Positions 57,301-64,000 of a stretch of DNA of 64,000 nt are shown one piece after another. The stretch spans positions 1-64,000 of the forward strand of contig JASAND010020624.1 in the NCBI GenBank assembly GCA_030248195.1. Reading direction: 5' to 3'. Below the pieces are notes generated by a model. The model was given only the letters and a program-made list of their open reading frames with translations. It was not told the origin of the DNA and did no database searches. The position numbers and the translations under genes were made by a program. Within the stretch, counting starts at the first letter, position 1; the number at the start of each line of letters is the position of its first letter. Source of the DNA: Trissonchulus latispiculum. Its lineage: Eukaryota; Nematoda; Enoplea; Enoplida; Ironidae.

Positions 57301-60300
57301 ACCCTTTTTATACATTCCGGCCCGGCTCCAGCCGGAATAAAAATTCTGTATAAATAGCCTGTTTTCCATATACACTGCTATAACTATGCTTAAAAGTGCT
57401 CAAAAATCAAGTTTTAGCACCAAAAAAGGCGATTTAGATCAAACATTTCCGGCGACGCCGGAAAAATTTTGAAAATTTTGACCAAAAATCCTAAAAATTT
57501 GGCAATTTCTGGGTGAGTGGAGGGGGGAAGCCCAAAAAAGTGGGGGTGGGGGCCGAGTGGGGGGGAGGTGCTCGAGTGGGAGGGATCCCAAAAAGTGGGG
57601 GGGGGGCGCCCCCGCCCCCCCCAGTAAAATAAACCCAGGATACAAGGGTTACTGAGATAATTTCCCTGTGTCGTCAGTTCTCCTTTTCCTTTTTTACGTG
57701 AACACCGTACTCTTGGAAAGTTTTATGTTTAGCTTTCCGTCGGCAGACACTTGTTGCTGAAAATTCTATCGATTCATCTGGGGAGCACGACTCTGAAACT
57801 TTTGTTCTATTAATTGCGGCGTTTCAGGTTTTACTTCATGTAAGCTTAACTGATTACGACCACATTTTATTTGCTGTTAAGTTGGAATGGTTTCTTACTT
57901 GTTTAGAGCAATAATGCTTAATGATTTGTGTGTCGTACTCTTAACCGGTTTGTGGTTCTGCTTTATGCGGCAGATTAGCACCTATCCAAGTAAATGAGTC
58001 TTACAGTTCTCCACTGCGCTCAATGCTGACACAGTTTAGGTTAACAGAGTCGTTATGCCGTCGAGTACAATTCTAAACAACGAAGAGTATATATATATGC
58101 AAATGTGTACCGTTGAGCGGTTCAACTAACCTCACGCGTGAAGGATGGCTGTTAGCCGCTCAGACAATAATTTGGGGCGTGAAAACAAGAAACCTTGAGT
58201 CCTGTCAAATTCATAAGTCATGTGCTCTTGTTGTATTGTCCGTCTTTTGACGTGATTTTGCTCTGCTTTTTTACTTTAGCATGAGCTTGGCTTTATGAAG
58301 CAAATTTTCAACAAGGATCAAATCGAGGACTCTCAGCGGTTTCTTATATTCCGACCCTTTACCTTTGTATTGGAAAATGGAGAAGTAATGAATAGCTGTT
58401 TTCTGAATTCTAGTTACTTGATATGATTTGCTTTTGCATGCATAATTGATGGATCACTCAAAGAAAAAGCTTATTTGACTGTTTCTTCATAAATCATTAA
58501 TTTATTATTAACTTAAAGTGTTGTTTTTGATTTGTTGTGTGCAGTAATAGCCGTATTATATGCTTTGATTTTAGAACTTGCATCTGCAGGCAAGAAAGGG
58601 TCAGTCAAAGCAGGATCATAGCGCTATATTTAGTCTATTTTTGGTGGCAAAATATTTTCGCACTAATTCTGGTACTATTGACACACTCTTGAAGGTACGT
58701 ATATAATACGAATCTTTTACTTTTGTTTTCACTAATTTAATTTGTAGGACTTATGTTTTGAGATTTTTGAGCATATTGAAAGTAGCACGTTATGGAAAGC
58801 CCCCTTCTGCTTCTATTTAGACTGCTGTCACTATACTAGTGAAGTTTTTAATTGCTGCACTGCACTATAGTTACTAATATTATTTTCCTGCTCCATTTTT
58901 AACTTAGAAGTTGTTTTATGCTATTATAGTTCACTACGCAAGATCTGATGAATAGATATAAACGATTGATTCGAGAAATTGAAAATTTGGTATGGCTAAA
59001 TTTTTTATGTAATTTTGCAATTGTAATTGCATTTGTATTTGTAATTTTGTTAAGTTCTTTCTTGAAATTAAGTATATTTGTTAAAAATCGGACGAAACGG
59101 TCAGTTTTCGAACTGTTTCATACAGGTTCAATGTATTAGCCATGTTTTTGTCTTTGTTTAGTTTTCGGCAATTTAGGTATATACCTCGTGAAAATAGTCT
59201 CTATAGGCATTTCTATTTTGTGCTAATTAATTTTCTTGTGCTAATAATAGGTTGCAGTTGATATTAACATCCTTATTACTATTGAGATGGAAAATTTTGA
59301 AGTGGTTTTTCTTGACTAATATATTGTGTACGTATATAATAGCTTGTGTTGGATCTTTTTTAGTGCATTCGTGGCCTTGAAGATTTTGTTGAGCATATTA
59401 AGAGTGACCAGGATAAGGTGGTACCTCGAGATGGTACCGTCCATCAGATAACCAGCAATGCAAGTTTGATTAACTAAATTATTATAGATATAACAAAAAA
59501 ACGTACACGAACTAAAACATAACCGCCTCGTTTCATTTAGTTGGCTAATCGAATAAAACGTTTGGTACAATGAAGAGGACCTACAGCGCTATAAAATAGA
59601 CTACCATTGGCTCATGTAGTAAACAACTACATTTCGGATCTCTGGTGTTGTCTTCTCATTCTCAAAGATTTTGTGATTTAAAGATAATAAAAAAGTGTAT
59701 GCCATAATGCTTCATTGGATTTGAATTAAATATGCATAACTTAGCTTATGCTTAGAGCTTTATTCTATTGTAAAAATGTAAGCGTACACCACCTGGTTTC
59801 TCACTACATGCTTAACTGTGAACCAACTGTTGGTTTTAACCAGAACATGAATGTTCCCCTGCTTGGAGGGAGGGCTCGCCAATCATAGTAAGATTCCCTC
59901 CTCTTGTGTCAGGAGGAAATTGCCAAAATTACCAGATTGAGGAAACCCATCCCCGTTTTGGAAAGGAGGTAGAAAATGTTGTTTTTACGTAATACTTATC
60001 ACGCAGAACAGCCTACCAAACTGGGAAAAGACTTTGAAATCTAATTTGCTATTGGCTATCCCGCCCCTTGAATCTTTGACCTTACTCACTACCACAATGA
60101 TATTATTCTTATGAGAGTCCCCTTCCAAAAGAAGATCCTCTAACTTAAGAACTATTTGCAGCAATGTTCCCATTATTTTTATTCACCTCCAAAACGGGGG
60201 TGGATTTTCTTCTAAACCCTTCTTACCAGAGGAATTCAGGTTTGAGCATCGTTGCGCAACCTAAGTAGGTGAGAAATGCCTCTTTCTGGCGTGCTTTTCT

Positions 60301-63300
60301 GAGGACGGCGAATTGTCGTAAGTGATGTAAAACTGTTTGATTTCCTTTCAGGCTTTGATATTTTTGGAACAACTGTTGGAGTTTCGAGAATCCCTGACCA
60401 TGATTCTGTCCACGGATCCTAGCTCAGCTAACCTGGCTGTTCCTAAATATTATGGTAACTTAACTAGCAGGATTTGTATGTTAAGTCAGTTACTAAGCTA
60501 CCCTAGTAAACTCAAATCTTTGTTTAGACTGTTTACTGTAGTTGTAGTATTTGTAAAGCTTTGTATTTTAGCTCGTGTCTTATCAGCCCTTGGTCTGAGT
60601 CTTCGAAATAAGAGTGAACTCTACAGTGATGCTACGCTGAAGGCTCTTTTCATGCTGAATAACTACAATCATATCCTAAAATCTTTGCAGAAGTAATTTA
60701 GTCTTTCGGTTGTCTATTTATTTTTCAGTTGTCTTTGTTTATTTGAATAAGCAGAGAACACGACCGAGGCTTGCCATTCTTAGTGCCTTGGCTGGGCGCA
60801 AATGGGGACCTGGAAAAGAAGATCAAAGGATTCTGTTCATCTCCTACATAAGATCCCTAATGGAGTATGCTATGTCTGCGTGGTATCCCTCAGTCTCCAA
60901 GACCAGCGCTGAGAAGCTGGAAACTATACAAAACCAGGCAGTTAATCACTGGAAGCCTTCCGGGGACTCCTGCCGGATACGTTAGACTGGAGGCCAATCT
61001 AATTCCTCTACACCTGCGAGCTAAGGAACTGGTTGGAATTGGATATGAAAAATCAATCAGACTGCCGGCAGATAATCCCAGATTTGAGGCATGCCTGCGG
61101 TCGGTCAATCAACGTCTCCCAAGTCAGAACTCCTGGAGAGTTATGGGTCGGCAAGTCTCTGAAGCGGCTGGTCTTTCCAGGCACAGAAGAGAGCCGCTCT
61201 GTCTTCCGTCAATCCCACCATGGAACTCGCCTGGCAATGTCACAGTATATACTGACATTGGTCTCAACAGCTCGAGAAAGAAAGATCTACTGCCGCATCA
61301 GCTGAAGCAACTCACCCTTGCCGCCTTGGCGAAGCTTCCACCTGCCGATCTGCTGATTTGGACAGATGGTGCTGTGAAAGATGCCAATCAGGCCGGATTT
61401 TCAGGTGCAGTAGTGTATGACGGGAGTCGAGGTACGCTAATGCACCAGATTACTGTTCCTGCTGGTCCCCTGTGCTCCAGCTTCAGAGCGGAACAAATTG
61501 CTTTCAGGGAGGCTCTCAGCTGGGCGAAAGATCATTTTGCTGCTGATGTGGCTGGTGCTGCTGCCGCAGCAACCGAGGACGGAAGTCTTTTCAGAGAGGC
61601 CAGGGTATGTACTGACTCGTTGTCTCTTGCCGGAAATCTCAAAGCTGGCTGCCAATCCGCGAGTACCCCGACGGCCATCAGTATATGGAAACCTGGCAGA
61701 CTTGGAGAAGATCGGGGTCCATGTCACGGTTCAGTGGACTCCCAGTCACATCGATGTTGCTGGCAACGAAGCAGCTGACACTGCTGCTAAATTGGGAACG
61801 GAAATGGAGCAGGAAAACGTGGAGTTGGACTACGCCACCGCCAAAGCCGCCGTTAAAAGATATATCCGTGAAGAATGCATGCGGCTTTGGAAAGCCGAAG
61901 ATACGAATGGAACATTCGACGGGAATAAACCTGTTTCGCTGGAACTGGAGCAAGGTCTCAGCAGGAAGGAGCGGGTGACTCTCTCACAGCTCAGATGTAA
62001 TGGTCACTCCCTCCTGCTGGCCAAGCAGAGGTACAGGATGGGTATCTCTCCGTCTCCCGCCTGCCCTGACTGCTCAGCTCCGGAAGAAGACCTACCTCAC
62101 CTATTACTCTACTGCCCTGCTCACAGGGGCGCTAGACGACTGCACTTCGGGTCCCGGCCCAGGCTTGACATCCTTTCGAGGGGTCCCCCCAGGGTCCTTG
62201 CCTATCTCCGGGATGTGGGCCGACTCTAGTTGGTCCAACCCCATTGAGCCTGCTCACGACGGTCCAGGAAGATGAAGAAGAAGAAGATTTGAATAAGCTT
62301 TTGCGTACAATTTTGGAATGTTCCACTATTTTGTTCGTTTCGTTATTTATGAATGTTTAATGTGTGCTGAACAACTTTTGTCTGATTTCTTAGGTCTGGA
62401 GGATTGCGTGTTGTCAGTGAACAGAATAAAGAAGTTGGAGGATATTATGAACAGCAAATCAAAGAACACAAAACCCAGTACTTTCAGTGGTATGCATGTC
62501 CATAAATTTTTTGCTTGTTTAGAATAGGTTTTAACTTCTAGATTTCGAAATCTGTTTGCTTATTTCGGTCATTGTATCGATGTTAGACAATTTCGTTTTA
62601 CCTTGCTTGTTATTGTTATTTAGTTGGTCACGTCTTTTATCATTCATTGCGGAACAAAGACCTGGCTATTCGCCTTCTCTGACTGCTGATCGCTTACGTG
62701 ACAAGGACAGACAACTTGTTAAGGATGCTTTTGCGGTGATTTATTATTATATGGTTTACTATGAGTCTATGAGATTATATACCAAATGTAAATGGGAATA
62801 GTTTTGTTTTATTGATTGCAGGGCAATGCTCCTTTAGCGCTGAGGATATTTTGCTGCCTTCCTCAAAATCTCAGATGGGCCGTTGTAGAATATGTAGCTG
62901 GTGGTGATTGACTGTCGTATTAGGGGTTATTTGTTGTAGTAATAATAGTGCATGCTAACATAAGATTTTTGACAAAACCAAATACTCGTGTCAGGAGATC
63001 AGACAAACTCCCGAGTATCATGGACAGTAATATCAGAAGTTTTCTTCATAAAATCCAATACCGGTCGGATAGACTGCAACGTACTACCCAAATGCGTTCA
63101 CGCTTGTTTTAAAATGTTGTAGGTTTAACAAATTTCTTTGACTATTCATTTCGCCGATGCAAATCAGATGTTTGCTACATATCAAATTTGATCTCAACAC
63201 GTAGCTCACAACAGTGAACAATAGCTCATTCAACAGTGCATTATGTTTACCAGTGTGGGCCTCAACACCCACTGCGGGGCATGCCGCCCACCAGGTCCTA

Positions 63301-63750
63301 ACAGTTTACAGCATGGATCACACAACAGACAAGGTGTTCATGTGCGCATTTCTCATTTTAGGGGTTCAATAAGGATTTTGAAGAGATTGTTAAAAATCAT
63401 CGAGGCTATTCTGTTCCGGACTACGAATTGGCTCAGGCTTTGATCAGAGAGAATAAGGATTTAGTGTATCCTAAGTATCAAGCTTTTTATAATCTGTAAG
63501 TTTGTGTTTTAACGTGCATACTTCTTACTGAATGTTAAAGATATTCTTTCGAGTTATCGCAAGTCCAAGATCAAAAACCTTTGGCATTCTTAGCTTCAAT
63601 ATTTCTGACCTTTCTTACCTTACTGTTTACATTTATATTGTTTACAGATGGGCAAAAACTCCGTTTACGAAGAATGTGGAAAAATATGTGCGCCATAGTC
63701 CTCAAGATGTTCTGGCTTCTCTAGAAAATCTCTTTGGACGTCGTACTTGA
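39327..63750 (+). CDS. EXOC7: Exocyst complex component 7 (Exo70), 19 visible exons, first coding exon not found
   Basis: Exo70 tethers secretory vesicles to the plasma membrane within the octameric exocyst and binds PI(4,5)P2 through its C-terminal region. Exons: 39327-39498, 40006-40093, 47815-47920, 48405-48522, 48727-48765, 48950-49070, 50007-50068, 55080-55123, 57747-57827, 58280-58384, 58575-58694, 58930-58989, 59364-59459, 60352-60454, 60572-60692, 62394-62489, 62624-62735, 63362-63495, 63648-63750 (TGA). They total 1881 nt, 626 residues, every phase consistent. Recognised by similarity to animal Exo70: N-terminal coiled coil (LLDSFVERLQTLE, VLPLYEQTGVLQRR), then PRDGTVHQITSN, FMLNNYNHILKSLQK, RLRDKDRQLVKDAF and the C-terminal WAKTPFTKNVEKYVRH. 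Exons at 50007 and 55080 cover the poorly conserved middle loop and are the least certain. The start Met must lie upstream of 39327 in a short exon I cannot locate. The intron 40094-47814 hosts an antisense gene, and 60693-62393 hosts a retrotransposon. Confidence 0.93.
40498..40503 (-). promoter_or_regulatory. Poly(A) signal AATAAA of the nested antisense gene
   Basis: AATAAA on the - strand, 28 nt beyond the stop codon of the nested gene. It independently supports the exon 3 end and the strand of transcription. Confidence 0.6.
40531..47455 (-). CDS. Predicted secreted basic/Tyr-Asp-rich protein with nine-Cys C-terminus, nested antisense in EXOC7
   Basis: Three exons on the - strand: 47455-47383, 43999-42614, 40799-40531 (TAA). 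They total 1728 nt, 575 residues. Junctions are phase 1 with good sites (gtgagt donor and attacag acceptor; gtaagt donor and ctttcag acceptor). Exon 1 encodes a signal peptide (MVMERFR, then hydrophobic LCLISYSLLIAVAV). Map of the protein: basic K/R/S block about 76-185 with RSRSP motifs; DEYYYYDYYGDYYGDYYGD-type repeats about 191-217; Gly and a run of 13 Ser about 224-262; YDYGDYDYDYDYAYDD about 274-289; second basic block about 313-451; a short ordered segment with EEITITIKNKADLESL about 465-482; Gly/Ser linker; then nine cysteines in about 50 residues (C-x6-C-x4-C-x3-C-x4-C and so on); end GDEYYYDYY. I recognise no family. The layout suggests an extracellular matrix, mineral-associated or adhesive protein (inference from composition). 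An AATAAA follows the stop by 28 nt. The whole gene sits inside one EXOC7 intron, and a truncated retrotransposon occupies its own first intron. Confidence 0.8.
40911..41120. mobile_element. Short element dense in cgttgt/acaacg sites
   Basis: Ends tggttacacttgacaa and ttgccatatgtaacca. About 15 gttgt/acaac motifs in both orientations occur within 200 bp. No clear target duplication. It lies 112 bp upstream of exon 3 of the nested gene, in its intron. Confidence 0.5.
41121..42613. other. Intron of the nested gene, unassigned
   Basis: Contains a B-box-like ggttcgaatc on the - strand near 41634 (possible SINE trace) and a (tcc)n run near 41960. No protein family recognised. Confidence 0.4.
44000..45424. 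other. First intron of the nested gene, proximal part
   Basis: Holds the MITE relative at 44100-44330, a gggtcgctgaacacga core at about 44550, a gataaagataaaga stretch at 44731 and a GC-rich 100-bp patch (44800-44900) that may be a SINE fragment. Confidence 0.4.
44100..44330. repeat. Truncated relative of the MITE at 32509-32812
   Basis: Shares tttttgacc, a diverged accgatttgaatgaaaacaa segment (here cgattggaataaaaacaaca) and tttgaaaat in the same order and orientation, ending at cctgccccgaccccgg. The terminal repeats are eroded. Confidence 0.5.
45440..46594 (-). mobile_element. 5'-truncated non-LTR retrotransposon in the nested gene's intron
   Basis: A long intact frame starts within the reverse transcriptase at the catalytic YADD (SYADDVTVLS), continues through the thumb and ends in a Cys/His motif (CPDCGGAPHDTNHLFNC) before the stop at 45489. 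A (CAA)n tail follows. Exact 15-bp target duplications attgatacccattgt at 45425-45439 and 46595-46609 fix both ends. The 5' part (endonuclease, RT fingers) is lost. I/jockey-type by motif; the clade is not decided. Confidence 0.9.
46726..47000 (+). mobile_element. hAT-like MITE family D, copy 4
   Basis: Ends caggcccgcacccagg and cctgggtgcggccttg; exact 8-bp duplication tatataat (46718-46725, 47001-47008). It is in the first intron of the nested antisense gene. Confidence 0.85.
49071..52345. other. EXOC7 introns around exon 50007-50068
   Basis: A 183-nt frame at 49144-49326 has no recognised homology. Low repeat density from 50069 to 52345, apart from short C/CA tracts near 50680. No further exon is convincing. 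Confidence 0.4.
52346..52860 (-). mobile_element. Composite element without array, copy E3
   Basis: The hairpin aggggtcgc-ggta-gcgacccct (52351-52372) is followed by ataatatgag. The body contains ggccaaaa/aaaatggcc segments and ends at a degenerate atcggggtcg core near 52846. It keeps the E layout but has lost the array. Confidence 0.45.
53037..53430. repeat. 163-bp tandem repeat, ~2.5 units
   Basis: gctggttcc recurs at 53062, 53224 and 53388, and tctatagggg at 53151 and 53314. Open frames on both strands are a by-product. Confidence 0.75.
53435..53870. repeat. 147-bp tandem repeat, three units
   Basis: gtcaaaaatgaaa recurs at 53439, 53585 and 53732; each unit ends in a ggggtggggtgggg tract. 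It directly abuts the 163-bp array but is unrelated in sequence. Confidence 0.8.
53934..54671. mobile_element. Foldback element B (copy 2) in an EXOC7 intron
   Basis: Outer ends acaagaacaaaaagtgctcc and its inverse enclose TIRs of about 175 bp (atatgag motifs, paired cgttgtagga segments) and a spacer of about 375 bp. It is homologous to 7740-8498 and non-autonomous. This copy shows the unpaired, ordinary context of the family. Confidence 0.75.
54672..56565. other. EXOC7 introns around exon 55080-55123
   Basis: Includes a ggggctccgccccccagacc segment near 55995 shared with several G-tract MITEs. No independent gene. Confidence 0.4.
56566..57638. mobile_element. Family F element, 1.07 kb, in EXOC7
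   Basis: Ends ctgggtttattt and aaataaacccag, with the 5-bp duplication gatac at 56561-56565 and 57639-57643. The internal segment near 57350-57500 (aagtgctcaaaaatcaagtt, accaaaaatcctaaa) matches the MITEs at 5983 and 9908. No transposase frame. Confidence 0.65.
59460..60351 (+). other. GC-AG intron in EXOC7
   Basis: The exon ends in an Asn codon (AAT) and the intron begins GCAAGT; it ends cctttcag before GCT. Only this GC donor keeps the frame that joins TVHQITSN to ALIFLEQLLEF, as in other Exo70 proteins. The other introns I resolved start with GT. Confidence 0.8.
60753..62286 (+). mobile_element. 5'-truncated, frameshifted non-LTR retrotransposon with RNase H, in EXOC7
   Basis: RT thumb remnant, then RNase H with WTDGAV, SSFRAEQ, CTDSLSL and PSHIDVAGNEAADTAA, then a Cys/His end (CPDCSAPEEDLPHLLLYC). 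The frame changes near 60945 and 61650, so it is dead. It ends in a short GAA-rich tail. Exact 12-bp target duplication atttgaataagc at 60741-60752 and 62287-62298. It lies wholly in the EXOC7 intron 60693-62393. Confidence 0.9.
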
Positions 63751-63813
63751 ATGCGATCTCATTTGTGATATTTGCTGCCCTTGTGTTCGATTGCCTGTTC
63801 TGTATTTTAATTT

Positions 63814-63819
63814 ATTAAA
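63814..63819 (+). promoter_or_regulatory. Poly(A) signal ATTAAA of EXOC7
   Basis: The common variant signal ATTAAA lies 64 nt after the EXOC7 stop codon, so the 3' UTR is probably about 85 nt. Confidence 0.5.
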
Positions 63820-64000
63820 AGCTAACTTGGTCATTCAATCGTCAAATTTTGATGTCCTCCCTCACTTAGTAGTGTTAGTTCCAGAAATACTGTGTTCTTG
63901 ATAAACAAGCTTTGTTTCCTAAACTGCTCCTGTAAAACAAGAAGCTATTGCTGGAGAAATCAGTGACAAGTAAACCGCTATCTGAACTAGAGCTAGAGTC

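Noticed and set aside
57733..57746. Alternative upstream acceptor for the EXOC7 exon at 57747
   Set aside because: It would require the rejected exon at 56381-56437 to keep frame; the acceptor at 57746 keeps phase 0 directly.

Overview
The window is nuclear DNA of an animal-like eukaryote. It is AT-rich, with many short spliceosomal introns, several poly(A) signals and dense transposable elements. Three protein-coding genes can be reconstructed exon by exon; every other open frame I examined looks like a shadow or a repeat. The two housekeeping genes (alanine aminotransferase and the exocyst subunit Exo70/EXOC7) are animal-like, and the non-LTR retrotransposons are of invertebrate type. I cannot name the species: an invertebrate is likely, and a sponge or another early-branching or marine group is only a guess.

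Layout. Positions 1-16.2 kb form a giant inverted duplication (arms about 1-7921 and 8316-16230) whose axis lies in a 760-bp foldback element. The right arm carries the first visible exon of alanine aminotransferase (9676-9765); the left arm carries an inverted copy of the same exon (6467-6556). The 5' exon(s) of the gene are not found, which suggests that the palindrome replaced the true upstream sequence, either by rearrangement or by misassembly. From 9.7 to 29.9 kb the gene runs on the + strand through 12 visible exons, ending at 29898 with a poly(A) signal near 30173. From 30.2 to 39.3 kb there is no recognisable gene, only stacked DNA transposon remnants. From 39.3 to 63.75 kb lies EXOC7 (+ strand, 19 visible exons, first coding exon not found).

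The most novel item is a complete three-exon gene on the - strand (47455 to 40531), entirely inside the second visible intron of EXOC7. It encodes a predicted secreted protein of 575 residues: signal peptide, two long Lys/Arg/Ser-rich basic blocks around acidic Tyr/Asp/Gly repeats and a poly-Ser stretch, then a nine-cysteine C-terminal domain ending in another Tyr/Asp tail. I know no named family with this layout. It resembles, in composition only, extracellular matrix, biomineral or adhesive proteins.

Repeats. Many elements can be delimited by target-site duplications: hAT-like MITEs with 8-bp duplications (including a four-copy family), a family with 5-bp duplications, TA- and TTA-flanked MITEs, two 5'-truncated non-LTR retrotransposons with 15- and 12-bp duplications, long-TIR foldbacks, and composite elements with 155-bp tandem arrays and a terminal hairpin (Helentron/HINE-like). 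The genes do not form an operon or a shared pathway; what links them is nesting and repeat invasion of their introns.
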